This document shows positions 1-8,215 of a stretch of 64,000 nucleotides of DNA, one piece after another. The first letter of the stretch is position 1; each line of letters begins with the position of its first letter. Made by a program: the position numbers and the translations under genes. The notes below the pieces were generated by a model that saw nothing but the letters and a program-made list of their open reading frames with translations, ran no database searches and had not been told where the DNA came from. The stretch is from Streptomyces aquilus (lineage in GTDB: Bacteria; Actinomycetota; Actinomycetes; Streptomycetales; Streptomycetaceae): the NCBI RefSeq assembly GCF_003955715.1, contig NZ_CP034463.1, forward strand, positions 3,720,001 through 3,784,000, in the 5' to 3' direction.

Positions 1-1144
1 TGCCGGCGCCGGTCGCCCCGCCCGGTCCGCCGGGTACGACGGCGAAGGTCCCGGCGTTCTTCAGCCCGCCGAAGTCCTCTTCCGGGATGCCGGCGAGGAT
101 GTCGCCGTACCCGTCGCCGTTGCTGTCCCCGATGGACACCGTCCAGCCGAAGTCGTCCCCGGTCTCCTGGGCGCCGGGCACGCCCGGGGTGTCCTGGGTG
201 ATGACCCGGGGTGCGGTGTCGGGCAGGCCCTGCCGGCCCGCGCGGACGACACGGAGGCCGTTCTCGCCCAGGACCAGGTCGGCGCGGCCGTCGCCGTCGA
301 GGTCGCCGAGGGCGATGGCGTCCTGTCTGCGCAGGGCGAGGGCCGTCAACTGGGCGCCCGGGCGCAGGCCCTCGCGGCTGCCGTGCGCGTAGTAGACGTA
401 GTTTCCGTAGTCGGTCTCGCTGTCCCAGTCGTGTTCCCGGGCGATGACCGCGAGGTCGTCGGTCCCGTCGCCGTCGGTGTCCCCGGCGGCGACGGCGACG
501 ATCAGCAGGTCGTGGTCGGTGAAGGGGGCGTTCTCCTGGGTCGCGGCGGGGCGTCCGTCGCGGCCGAAGGGGCCGAGGAGGACACGGCCGTCGCGGGCGA
601 GGTCCTGGTGGCCGTCACCGTCGAAGTCACCGGCGACGGTCAGCGGGGCCTGGAGGCGGCCGGTGCCCTCGGCGGGCAGCACCGTGCCGGAGGTGAGACC
701 GGCGGGGCCGCCCCAGAGCACGGTCCGGGTGCCGGAGTGTTCGACGCCGTCCCGCTGCCACTGCTCGGCGAGGGTCTCGACGAGCAGGTCGGTGTACCCG
801 TCGCCGTCGAGGTCGGCCGCGGCCAGCCGGGAGCCGAAGAGGTCACCGGCCTCGGGGCTGCCGGGGATGCCGGCGGAGGCCTGGCTGTAGACCTTCTTGG
901 CGGAGGTCCGCAGACCGCTCGCCGAGCCGAACAGGACGGCGACGTATCCCGCCTTGGCCTTGCCGCCGACCGTCGCGTAGGGCGCGGCGACGGCGAGGTC
1001 CCCGTAGCCGTCGCCGTTGAAGTCCTGCCGTACGCCGGCCGCCGGAGCGGTCGCCTGGGCGGCGGGCAGGGCGCCGCACGTGGCGACGATCAGGCTGATC
1101 GCGACAACGACGGCGCGCCGGGGTCTGTGACTAGGCAGGGACAT
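1..1144 (-). CDS. secreted FG-GAP/VCBS repeat protein, 3' part outside the window
   Basis: Reads from ATG at 1144 leftward with no stop before the window edge, so the C-terminus is missing. The start is preceded by GGAG six bases upstream. The product opens with a basic stretch, a hydrophobic core and an Ala-rich site (PAAQA) typical of a Sec signal peptide. It then runs as repeats of the calcium-binding pattern DxNGDGxxD, the first at about residues 42-50, as in integrin-alpha-like FG-GAP domains. Such proteins are exported and fold into a seven-bladed propeller; the ligand cannot be told from sequence. It lies just downstream of obg on the same strand with about 165 bp between, probably its own unit. 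The repeat family is clear, the role is not. Confidence 0.85.
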   Translation of the reverse strand, partial: MSLPSHRPRRAVVVAISLIVATCGALPAAQATAPAAGVRQDFNGDGYGDLAVAAPYATVGGKAKAGYVAVLFGSASGLRTSAKKVYSQASAGIPGSPEAGDLFGSRLAAADLDGDGYTDLLVETLAEQWQRDGVEHSGTRTVLWGGPAGLTSGTVLPAEGTGRLQAPLTVAGDFDGDGHQDLARDGRVLLGPFGRDGRPAATQENAPFTDHDLLIVAVAAGDTDGDGTDDLAVIAREHDWDSETDYGNYVYYAHGSREGLRPGAQLTALALRRQDAIALGDLDGDGRADLVLGENGLRVVRAGRQGLPDTAPRVITQDTPGVPGAQETGDDFGWTVSIGDSNGDGYGDILAGIPEEDFGGLKNAGTFAVVPGGPGGATGAG

Positions 1145-1288
1145 ACGAACTCCGTTGGCCGCGAGGGCAGTCGACCACGGAGAGGATCAACGGGGAGATC
1201 CCAAGATCCTCATCCGTGCTGCCCTGTACGACACACCGGAACGGCGGTTGGTTGCCCTGCCGTAGGCCGCGGCTTTTCCCGCCGTTAA

Positions 1289-1310
1289 CCCTTCACACCT
1301 TCAGGAAGGG
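1289..1310 (-). terminator. weak hairpin just after obg
   Basis: A 6-bp inverted repeat (CCCTTC / GAAGGG, 10-base loop) sits directly after the obg stop codon. There is no clear T-run, so termination is only a possibility. Confidence 0.3.
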
Positions 1311-2756
1311 CTACTTCTCGAACGGGTCGAAGTCGTCGTACTCCCGCTCCGACTCGTCCCGTTCGGCCTGCTTGTCGCGGCGGCGCTGGGCCGCCGGACG
1401 CGGGGCCTCGAGACGGTGGTCCTCACCGCGGCGGCCGAGCATCTCGGCACCCGCCATGACGGTGGGCTCCCAGTCGAAGACGACGGCGTTGTCCTCGGGG
1501 CCGATGGCGACGCCGTCGCCGGAGCGGGCGCCCGCCTTCATCAACTCCTCCTCGACACCGAGGCGGTTGAGCCGGTCGGCGAGGTAGCCGACGGCCTCGT
1601 CGTTGTTGAAGTCGGTCTGCCGCACCCAGCGTTCGGGCTTCTCGCCACGCACCCGGTACAGCCCGTCCTCCTCGCGGGTGACGGTGAAGCCCGCGTCGTC
1701 GACGGCCTTCGGCCGGATGACGATCCGCGTCGCCTCCTCCTTCGGCTTCGCGGCCCGCGCCTTGGCGACCACGTCGGCCAGCGCGAACGACAGCTCCTTC
1801 AGCCCCATGTGAGCCACGGCGGACACCTCGAAGACGCGGTAGCCGCGCTCCTCCAGCTCCGGGCGGACCATCTCGGCGAGGTCCTTGCCGTCCGGGACGT
1901 CGATCTTGTTCAGGACGACCATGCGGGGCCGCTTGTCGAGCCCGGCGCCGTACTGCCGCAGCTCCTCCTCGATGATGTCGAGGTCGGAGACGGGGTCGCG
2001 GTCGGACTCCAGGGTCGCCGTGTCCAGCACGTGCACCAGCACGCTGCACCGCTCCACGTGCCGCAGGAACTCCAGGCCGAGGCCCTTGCCCTGGCTGGCG
2101 CCCGGGATCAGACCGGGCACGTCGGCGATGGTGTAGACGGTCGAGCCGGCGGTGACCACACCGAGGTTCGGGACCAGGGTGGTGAAGGGGTAGTCGGCGA
2201 TCTTCGGCTTGGCCGCGCTCAGCACCGAGATCAGCGAGGACTTGCCCGCGCTCGGGTAGCCGACCAGCGCCACGTCGGCGACCGTCTTCAGCTCCAGGAC
2301 GACGTCCTGCATGTCCCCCGGCTCACCGAGCAGCGCGAAGCCGGGCGCCTTGCGGCGGGCCGAGGCCAGCGCCGCGTTGCCGAGGCCGCCGCGGCCGCCC
2401 TGGGCGGCGACGTACGAGGTGCCGTGGCCGACCAGGTCGGCGAGGACGTTGCCCGCCTTGTCGAGGACGACGGTGCCGTCCGGTACGAACAGGACGAGGT
2501 CCTGGCCGTCCTTGCCGGAGCGGTTGCCGCCCTCGCCGGGCTTGCCGTTGGTGGCCTTGCGGTGCGGGGAGTGGTGGTATTCGAGCAGCGTGGTCACGGA
2601 CTGGTCGACGGTGAGGATCACGTCCCCGCCGCGTCCGCCGTTGCCGCCGTCGGGTCCGCCGAGCGGCTTGAACTTCTCACGGTGGACGGAGGCACAGCCG
2701 TGGCCTCCGTTACCCGCGGCGACGTGCAGTTCGACGCGGTCCACGAAGGTGGTCAT
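1311..2756 (-). CDS. obg: Obg family GTPase (CgtA/ObgE)
   Basis: A 481-residue GTPase matching the usual actinobacterial Obg length. The N-terminal glycine-rich Obg fold (residues 1-160, many GGxGG turns) precedes a GTPase domain. G1 is GYPSAGKS at about 166, the switch region TTLVPNLG follows, and NKID is the guanine-specificity motif. A C-terminal OCT domain and an acidic/basic tail (DDFDPFEK) follow. Obg binds the 50S subunit and acts in ribosome maturation and stress signalling; in Streptomyces it influences the onset of aerial growth. It is third in rplU-rpmA-obg, the standard bacterial order. A 118-bp gap with a strong hairpin separates it from rpmA, so its expression may be tuned separately. 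Confidence 0.97.
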   Translation of the reverse strand: MTTFVDRVELHVAAGNGGHGCASVHREKFKPLGGPDGGNGGRGGDVILTVDQSVTTLLEYHHSPHRKATNGKPGEGGNRSGKDGQDLVLFVPDGTVVLDKAGNVLADLVGHGTSYVAAQGGRGGLGNAALASARRKAPGFALLGEPGDMQDVVLELKTVADVALVGYPSAGKSSLISVLSAAKPKIADYPFTTLVPNLGVVTAGSTVYTIADVPGLIPGASQGKGLGLEFLRHVERCSVLVHVLDTATLESDRDPVSDLDIIEEELRQYGAGLDKRPRMVVLNKIDVPDGKDLAEMVRPELEERGYRVFEVSAVAHMGLKELSFALADVVAKARAAKPKEEATRIVIRPKAVDDAGFTVTREEDGLYRVRGEKPERWVRQTDFNNDEAVGYLADRLNRLGVEEELMKAGARSGDGVAIGPEDNAVVFDWEPTVMAGAEMLGRRGEDHRLEAPRPAAQRRRDKQAERDESEREYDDFDPFEK

Positions 2757-2807
2757 GGTTCGGTGCCTCCAGAAAACGAACGGGATGTCTCTTACGTAAC
2801 ACGCGAA

Positions 2808-2847
2808 AGGCGGACCCGCCTTCCCGACCGGGAAGTGAGGTCCGCCT
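2808..2847 (-). terminator. hairpin between rpmA and obg
   Basis: Nested inverted repeat: AGGCGGACC at 2808-2816 pairs with GGTCCGCCT at 2839-2847, and TTCCC/GGGAA pairs inside it. It has no T-tract and sits within an operon, so partial termination or mRNA processing between the ribosomal genes and obg is more likely than a full stop. Confidence 0.5.
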
Positions 2848-2874
2848 CGCGAAGCGTTCGGTCTAAGCCCTGAT

Positions 2875-3129
2875 TCAGGCGACCGGAACGATGTTCACGA
2901 CCTTGCGGCCACGGTGCGTGCCGAACTGCACCGCACCGGCGTTCAGCGCGAACAGCGTGTCGTCGCCGCCACGGCCGACGCCCGCGCCGGGGTGGAAGTG
3001 CGTGCCGCGCTGGCGGACGAGGATCTCACCAGCGGAAACGACCTGACCGCCGAAGCGCTTCACGCCGAGCCGCTGAGCGTTGGAGTCGCGACCGTTCCGG
3101 GTGGACGATGCGCCCTTCTTGTGTGCCAT
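2875..3129 (-). CDS. rpmA: 50S ribosomal protein L27
   Basis: 84 residues, the normal size for L27. It begins [16 protein letters not shown] and contains the conserved [10 protein letters not shown] segment near residue 40. L27 is a late-assembled large-subunit protein whose N-terminal tail reaches the peptidyl-transferase centre. The mature-type N-terminus with HKKGA is present directly after Met, with no Firmicutes-style cleavable leader. It follows rplU with a 14-bp gap and is co-transcribed with it and obg. Confidence 0.98.
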   Translation of the reverse strand: MAHKKGASSTRNGRDSNAQRLGVKRFGGQVVSAGEILVRQRGTHFHPGAGVGRGGDDTLFALNAGAVQFGTHRGRKVVNIVPVA

Positions 3130-3143
3130 TTCTCCTCAGTCCC

Positions 3144-3464
3144 TTACTTCGCAGCCGTGGGGATCTCAGTGACCTTGATCGCCGTGTACTGCTGGCGGTG
3201 GCCCTGGCGACGGCGGTAACCGGTCTTGTTCTTGTAGCGCAGAATGTCGATCTTCTGGCCCTTGTGGTGGTCCACGACCTCGGCCTGGACCTTGATGCCG
3301 GCCAGCACCCACGGGTCGCTGGTCACAGCGTCGCCGTCGACAACGAGCAGGGTCGAGAGCTCGACCGTGTCGCCAACCTGGGCGGTGGAAATCTTGTCAA
3401 CCTCAACGATGTCGCCGACAGCAACCTTGTGCTGGCGACCACCGCTGCGCACGATGGCGTACAC
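3144..3464 (-). CDS. rplU: 50S ribosomal protein L21
   Basis: 106 residues starting at GTG 3464 (product begins [14 protein letters not shown]). The open frame extends further upstream, but conservation begins exactly at YAIVRSGG, so this start is chosen. The C-terminal [17 protein letters not shown] segment is the L21 signature near residues 80-96. L21 binds 23S rRNA next to L20. First gene of rplU-rpmA-obg, transcribed from the promoter at 3582-3610 with a leader of about 110 nt, long enough for autogenous control, although no specific leader motif was identified. Confidence 0.97.
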   Translation of the reverse strand: MYAIVRSGGRQHKVAVGDIVEVDKISTAQVGDTVELSTLLVVDGDAVTSDPWVLAGIKVQAEVVDHHKGQKIDILRYKNKTGYRRRQGHRQQYTAIKVTEIPTAAK

Positions 3465-3581
3465 GCGGATCTCACTCTCTCGCTCGGGAACGGCACCCCC
3501 GCAGTCCAGCCGCCCGGCAGAACGAGCGGCCTCTCCCGGCCGCAAGGCCCGAGAGGATGAGGTTTACGGGGATGTGGCGCG

Positions 3582-3610
3582 CCCATATCCAAGGACACGC
3601 CGACGGTCAA
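3582..3610 (-). promoter_or_regulatory. vegetative-type promoter for rplU-rpmA-obg
   Basis: On the minus strand TTGACC (3605-3610) and TATGGG (3582-3587) are separated by exactly 17 bases, a good fit to HrdB-type housekeeping promoters. The start site would fall near 3575. Confidence 0.7.
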
Positions 3611-3614
3611 GGTT

Positions 3615-3650
3615 ACGGGGCCGCTGCCGAACGGGTCAAACCGGCCCCGT
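3615..3650 (-). terminator. hairpin after rfbC
   Basis: ACGGGGCCG (3615-3623) pairs with CGGCCCCGT (3642-3650), just past the rfbC stop at 3656. It could end the rhamnose operon before the rplU promoter. T-tract weak. Confidence 0.5.
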
Positions 3651-3655
3651 CCCGG

Positions 3656-4249
3656 TCACCCGCCGAGACCGGCCCGGTACGCCACGCACTCCTCGTACGA
3701 GGGCAGCAGCCCCTGCTCACGGGCCTGGGCCAGGCTCGGCGCCTGCTCGTCCTTGGCGGACAGCAGCGGGGCGAGGTCGGCGGGCCACTCGATGCCGAGC
3801 TCCGGGTCGAGCGGGTGGATGCCGTGCTCCCGCTCGGGGGCGTAGCCCTCGGAGCACAGGTAGACCACGGTCGCGTCGTCGGTCAGCGCCATGAAGCCGT
3901 GGCCGAGGCCCTCGGAGAGGTAGACGGCGTGGTGGTCCTGGTCGTCGAGGCGGACGATCTCCCACCGGCCGAAGGTGGGCGAGCCGACCCGGATGTCCAC
4001 GATCACGTCGAGGACCGCGCCGCGCACGCACTTGACGTACTTGGCCTGACCGGGCGGCACGTCCGCGAAGTGGATGCCGCGCAGGGTGCCCCGGCTGGAG
4101 ACGGACATGTTGGCCTGGGCGAGGGTGAGCGGGTGGCCGGCCGCCTCGGTGAAGAGGGGGGCCTTGAACCACTCGTGGAAGCTGCCCCGGCCGTCGGGGA
4201 AGACCTTCGGCTCGTGCACCCAGGAGCCGGAAATCGAAAGAGGTCGCAT
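3656..4249 (-). CDS. rfbC: dTDP-4-dehydrorhamnose 3,5-epimerase
   Basis: 197 residues from ATG 4249 (MRPLSISGSW), which has GAGGA six bases upstream; an adjacent in-frame GTG at 4252 would leave only 3 bases to the same site. RmlC signatures: TLRGIHFADVP with the catalytic His near residue 58, the phosphate-binding RGAVLDVIVDIRVGSPTFG stretch, and SEGLGHGFMAL near 125. The cupin enzyme epimerises C3 and C5 of dTDP-4-keto-6-deoxyglucose, step three of dTDP-L-rhamnose synthesis. It is the last gene of the rfb operon and is separated from the glycosyltransferase by the 37-bp tandem repeat, which may affect its translation. Confidence 0.96.
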   Translation of the reverse strand: MRPLSISGSWVHEPKVFPDGRGSFHEWFKAPLFTEAAGHPLTLAQANMSVSSRGTLRGIHFADVPPGQAKYVKCVRGAVLDVIVDIRVGSPTFGRWEIVRLDDQDHHAVYLSEGLGHGFMALTDDATVVYLCSEGYAPEREHGIHPLDPELGIEWPADLAPLLSAKDEQAPSLAQAREQGLLPSYEECVAYRAGLGG

Positions 4250-4258
4250 CACAGGTCC

Positions 4259-4285
4259 TCAGCTCTTGTCCTGCGGAGGTCGCAT
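4259..4285 (-). other. mini-cistron 2 (8 codons) in the 37-bp repeat
   Basis: Identical to mini-cistron 1. It begins at ATG 4285 and its TGA lies just before the GAGGACC ribosome-binding site of rfbC, so terminating ribosomes would stop close to the rfbC start. Confidence 0.45.
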
Positions 4286-4334
4286 CACAACGCCCTCAGC
4301 TCTTGTCCTGCGGAGGTCGCATCACAACGCCCTC
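4261..4334 (-). repeat. two perfect 37-bp tandem copies between glycosyltransferase and rfbC
   Basis: Copies at 4261-4297 and 4298-4334 are identical; flanking partial matches lie in the last codons of the glycosyltransferase and in the rfbC start region. Each copy carries GAGGGC-like bases, an ATG and a TGA. The unit therefore looks derived from the natural junction of the two genes. Confidence 0.95.
4296..4322 (-). other. mini-cistron 1 (8 codons) in the 37-bp repeat
   Basis: ATG at 4322, preceded by GAGGGCGTTGTG, opens an 8-codon frame MRPPQDKS ending in TGA. The first three residues match the RfbC start (MRP) and the last two match the end of the glycosyltransferase (KS). It could act as a re-initiation relay; whether it is translated is unknown. 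Confidence 0.45.
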
Positions 4335-6336
4335 AGCTTTTCTTCTGCGGGTTCGTCAGGGCCCGCTTGACGCGTCCGGCGACCCGGCGCCACAGCGGCC
4401 GCGGCGGGGCGGGCTGCTTGGGCTTCGGCGCCGGTTTCGGGGCGGGCTTCGCCGGCGGGATGTGCCGGTCGATGACCTTAGCGGTGCCGTCGGCCGCGAC
4501 GACCACGTCGACGGGGAGACGGGTCCACTTCGGCTCGCCCCGGTCGGCGGACGGCAGCCCGATCCGGACCGCCCAGCGCGCCCCGGTGAGCCGCTCGACC
4601 GGCAGCTCCGCGGTCACGGTACGGCCGTCCGCCACGGCGTCGGCGGCGAACTTGCCGACGCCCTTGCGCTCGAAGCGCAGCTGTACGGCCTCCTCGCCGG
4701 TCACCGCGAGCGGCAGCGGAAGCCGGACGGTCGCCCCCTCGGCCACCACCGCCGCGGCCGGGTCCACCAGCACCACGGCCTCGCGCTCCAGCTTGTTGGT
4801 GTGCTGGTCGACGTCGAGGGAGAGGTTCCCCGGCCCGTCGGTCCAGTACGGCAGCACGAGCCGGCGCGGCTCACCGGTGAGCGCGGCCAGCCGCCCGGGC
4901 TCCACGCCCTCGCCGTGCACCGCGCCGATCCGGCACTCCTTGCTCCAGCCGCCGGCCTTGATGCGCAGGTAGAAGTCCCAGATTCCCTTGGTCAGGGGCG
5001 AGCCCGCGGCGGCGGTCTCCGGGTCGAGCACGGCGGTCGCGGTGATCCGCTGCCGGAAGGCGCCTTCCGCTTCGGCGTCGACCTCGTGCCGCTCGCTCTT
5101 CAGCGGCAGGTAGTACTGGGTGGCGTCGTCGCGGTTGCGGACCACCAGGTCGACATCGCTGTCGTCGACACGCGCGTCCAGCGTGATGCCCTGCCCGTCC
5201 AGCGCCTCGCGTGCCTTCTCGGTCAGCGGCAGGTCGAGCACGTCACGCCCGTCCTCGTGGCGGAAGAGGAGAGGGGCGCCGCCGGACTCGTACTCGGCAC
5301 CGAAGCCGATGGTCAGCGAGCCGTTCTCCCAGGTCAGGGAGGTCAGCTCGCCGGTGGGCCGGATCGCGGCCTCCCACTGGGCGAGTGCGCGGATGTCGTC
5401 GTGGAGGTCGGCGGCGACCAGGCCCGCGACGACCCGCTGCATGGGGGCGAGGTGGGTGAGGACGCCGGGTCCGAAGCGCTCGACGACCACCTTGCGGATC
5501 TCGCGGTAGAGCTCCTCGGCGTAGTCCTCGGGGAGCTTCAGCAGCCGGTTGCCGCGCAGCCGCTCGACCATCTCGACGCGCAGCCAGCGGCTGAACAGCC
5601 GGTCGCGCAGGGGGCCGGGCTCGGTGAGCTCCTCGACCACGTCGAGGGCCTCGCGGAGGTTGCCGAAGTAGCCGGCCGGGTCGAAGCGCTGGAAGCCCGC
5701 GTTGGAGCCGTCGTCGCGGGTGATGTGGTAGTAGCACGGGTAGTCGCCGAGGACGGCGACGCTCTTGGCCCGCAGGTACGCCTCGACGACGAAGACGTGG
5801 TCCTCCAGGCGCCGGCGCCCCTCCTTGAAGCGGAGGCCGTGCTCGGCGAGGAACTCCCGCCGGAACATCTTGTGCGGGGTGAGGCTGTCGATCAGCGGCG
5901 CGTTCTCGACGGTGGCCCGCGGCCGGTTGACCCGGAACAGCTCCTGCGGCACCGGCCGTCCGATGCCCACCATCTTGCCCACGACGACATCGGCGTCGTT
6001 CGCCGTGCCGTACGCGTACATCCGCTCCAGGGCCTCGTCGCCGAGCCAGTCGTCGTGGTCGACGAACATGACGTACTCGCCCCGAGCGGCGTCGATCCCG
6101 GTGTTGCGGGGCTTTCCGGACCAGCCGGAGGCCTCCTGGTGGACGACGTGGAGGTGCGGGTGCTCGGCGGCGAGCGCGTCCAGCCGGGCCGGGGTGTCGT
6201 CGGTGGAGCCGTCGTCGACGAAGAGGACCTCGAACTCGTCCGTCGGCAGGCTCTGCCGCAGCAGACCGCCGATGCAGTCCTCGACGTACTTGCCGGGGTT
6301 GTGGACCGCGATGACCACGCTGACCTTGACGGTCAC
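4333..6336 (-). CDS. GT2 family glycosyltransferase with large C-terminal region
   Basis: 667 residues starting at GTG 6336. The N-terminal 230 residues are a GT-A fold: VSVVIAVHNPG at the nucleotide site, FVDDGSTDDT near 41-50, and MFVDHDDW near 91 as the metal-binding DxD equivalent. The remaining 430 residues are predicted mainly beta-rich, ending in a Lys/Pro basic tail (APKPAPKPKQP), and resemble the C-terminal portions of teichoic-acid or rhamnan glycosyltransferases. No membrane segment. Its start overlaps the rfbD stop by 4 bp (GTGA), so it is translationally coupled to dTDP-rhamnose synthesis; a rhamnosyltransferase for a wall polymer is the natural inference, but the acceptor is unknown. 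Confidence 0.9.
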   Translation of the reverse strand: MTVKVSVVIAVHNPGKYVEDCIGGLLRQSLPTDEFEVLFVDDGSTDDTPARLDALAAEHPHLHVVHQEASGWSGKPRNTGIDAARGEYVMFVDHDDWLGDEALERMYAYGTANDADVVVGKMVGIGRPVPQELFRVNRPRATVENAPLIDSLTPHKMFRREFLAEHGLRFKEGRRRLEDHVFVVEAYLRAKSVAVLGDYPCYYHITRDDGSNAGFQRFDPAGYFGNLREALDVVEELTEPGPLRDRLFSRWLRVEMVERLRGNRLLKLPEDYAEELYREIRKVVVERFGPGVLTHLAPMQRVVAGLVAADLHDDIRALAQWEAAIRPTGELTSLTWENGSLTIGFGAEYESGGAPLLFRHEDGRDVLDLPLTEKAREALDGQGITLDARVDDSDVDLVVRNRDDATQYYLPLKSERHEVDAEAEGAFRQRITATAVLDPETAAAGSPLTKGIWDFYLRIKAGGWSKECRIGAVHGEGVEPGRLAALTGEPRRLVLPYWTDGPGNLSLDVDQHTNKLEREAVVLVDPAAAVVAEGATVRLPLPLAVTGEEAVQLRFERKGVGKFAADAVADGRTVTAELPVERLTGARWAVRIGLPSADRGEPKWTRLPVDVVVAADGTAKVIDRHIPPAKPAPKPAPKPKQPAPPRPLWRRVAGRVKRALTNPQKKS

Positions 6337-7229
6337 GCCGGGTCCTCCTTCGTCTGGACCCGGTGGATCTCCGGGAAGGCCTCGGTGAGCGCCGCACGCC
6401 AGTCCCGCAGGGGCGTGAGGCCGGCCGCCGCGAAGCGGTCGTGGCCGAGGACGCTGTAGGCCGGGCGGGGGGCGGGGCGGACGAAGGCCTCGCTGGTGGT
6501 GGGGCGGACCCGGTCGGGGTCGGTGCCGAGCAGCCGGAAGATCTCCCGGGTGAGGCCGTACCAGGTCGTCTCGCCGGAGCTGGTGCCGTGGTAGACGCCG
6601 GCCGGGGCGGTGCCGGCCAGGGCGCCGCGGCCCAGCTCGTACAGCAGCCCGGCGAGATCGGCGCTCCAGGTGGGCTGGCCGCGCTGGTCGTCGACGACGT
6701 CCAGGGTGTCCTTGAGCCCCTCCAGCTTGATCATCGTACGGACGAAATTGGGGCCGCCCGTGCCGTACAGCCAGGCCGTGCGCACCACATAGCCGCGCTC
6801 GATGCCGAGCACGGCCCGCTCGCCGGCGAGCTTGGTGCGGCCGTAGGCGCTGCGCGGGGCGGTGGGGGCGTCCTCCGCGTACGGGGTCGTCGCGTCGCCC
6901 GCGAAGACGTAGTCCGTGGAGATGTGCAGGAGGACGGCGCCGGTGGCGGCGCAGGCGGCGGCGAGATGGGCGGGGCCGTCGCCGTTGATGCGCAGGGCCT
7001 CCTCCTCGCGGCTCTCGGCGTCGTCGACGGCGGTCCAGGCCGCGCAGTTGACGACGACCGCGGGCCGGTGCGTCTCGATCGTGCCGCGCACGGCGGCGGC
7101 GTCGGTGAGGTCGAGGGCGGCGCGGTCGAGGGCGACGGTCTGCTCGCCGGCCTCGGCGAGCCGGGCCAGGACGTCCTGGCCGAGCATGCCGCCCGCGCCG
7201 GTGACCAGCCAGATGCGGTTGTCGGTCAC
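6333..7229 (-). CDS. rfbD: dTDP-4-dehydrorhamnose reductase
   Basis: 298 residues from GTG 7229, which overlaps the rfbB stop as GTGA. The frame is open further upstream, but the overlap and the NRIWLVTGAGGMLGQ start fit RmlD. The N-terminal GxxGxxG NADPH site is at about 9-15, STDYVFAG near 105, and the catalytic YGRTK (YxxxK) near 128. The extended SDR reduces dTDP-4-keto-rhamnose to dTDP-L-rhamnose, the final step. Fits the operon order A-B-D-GT-C. Confidence 0.96.
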   Translation of the reverse strand: MTDNRIWLVTGAGGMLGQDVLARLAEAGEQTVALDRAALDLTDAAAVRGTIETHRPAVVVNCAAWTAVDDAESREEEALRINGDGPAHLAAACAATGAVLLHISTDYVFAGDATTPYAEDAPTAPRSAYGRTKLAGERAVLGIERGYVVRTAWLYGTGGPNFVRTMIKLEGLKDTLDVVDDQRGQPTWSADLAGLLYELGRGALAGTAPAGVYHGTSSGETTWYGLTREIFRLLGTDPDRVRPTTSEAFVRPAPRPAYSVLGHDRFAAAGLTPLRDWRAALTEAFPEIHRVQTKEDPA

Positions 7230-8215
7230 AGCGCGGCCCGCTCCTTCAGCGGCTCCCACCAGGCGCGGTTGTCTCTGTACCACTGCACGGTCTCCGCGAG
7301 GCCCTGCCGGAAGCTCTTGCGGGGTTCGTAGCCGAGCTCCTCGCGGATCTTCGTGCAGTCGACCGAGTAGCGGCGGTCGTGGCCCTTGCGGTCCTCGACG
7401 TACTCGACACTGGTCTCCCAGTCCGCGCCGCAGGCCTCCAGGAGCAGCCCGGTGAGCTCCTTGTTGGAGAGCTCGGTGCCGCCGCCGATGTTGTAGACCT
7501 CGCCGGCCCGGCCCTTGGTGCGCACCAGCTCGATGCCCTGGACGTGGTCGTCGATGTGCAGCCAGTCGCGGACGTTGCCGCCGTCGCCGTAGAGCGGGAC
7601 CTTCTTGCCGTCGAGGAGGTTGGTCACGAAGAGCGGGATGACCTTCTCGGGGAAGTGGTGGTGCCCGTAGTTGTTGGAGCAGCGGGTCACCCGCACGTCC
7701 AGGCCGTGGGTGCGGTGGTACGACAGCGCGATCAGGTCGCTGGAGGCCTTCGCGGAGGAATACGGCGAGTTCGGCTGGAGCGGGTGCGTCTCCGGCCAGG
7801 AACCCTCGTCGATGGAGCCGTAGACCTCGTCTGTGGAGATGTGCACGAAGGTCTTGATGCCCGCGCGGTGGGCGGCGTCGATGAGCGTGTGCGTGCCGAC
7901 GACGTTCGTACGGACGAACTCGGCGCCGCCGTCGATGGACCGGTCGACGTGCGACTCGGCGGCGAAGTGCACCACCTGGTCGTGCTCGGCCATCAGCTTG
8001 CCGACCAGCTCGGGGTCGCAGATGTCGCCCTGCACGAAGGAGAACCCGGGGTGCTCGCGCACCTCGTCGAGGTTGGCCGGGTTGCCCGCGTACGTCAGCT
8101 TGTCGAGGACGGTGATCTCGACGTCACCGGGGCCCTCGGGTCCGAGCACCGTACGGACGTAGTGCGAGCCGATGAAACCGGCACCGCCGGTCACCAGGAT
8201 CTTGGTGGTCGTCAT
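7226..8215 (-). CDS. rfbB: dTDP-glucose 4,6-dehydratase
   Basis: 329 residues from ATG 8215, overlapping the rfbA stop by 4 bp (ATGA). The Rossmann GGAGFIGSHY motif lies near 10-19; STDEVYG near 125 contributes the catalytic Thr/Asp/Glu; YSSAK near 150 is the YxxxK pair. The enzyme converts dTDP-glucose to dTDP-4-keto-6-deoxyglucose, the second rhamnose step and a branch point for deoxysugars. All motifs intact and length normal. Confidence 0.97.
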   Translation of the reverse strand: MTTTKILVTGGAGFIGSHYVRTVLGPEGPGDVEITVLDKLTYAGNPANLDEVREHPGFSFVQGDICDPELVGKLMAEHDQVVHFAAESHVDRSIDGGAEFVRTNVVGTHTLIDAAHRAGIKTFVHISTDEVYGSIDEGSWPETHPLQPNSPYSSAKASSDLIALSYHRTHGLDVRVTRCSNNYGHHHFPEKVIPLFVTNLLDGKKVPLYGDGGNVRDWLHIDDHVQGIELVRTKGRAGEVYNIGGGTELSNKELTGLLLEACGADWETSVEYVEDRKGHDRRYSVDCTKIREELGYEPRKSFRQGLAETVQWYRDNRAWWEPLKERAAL

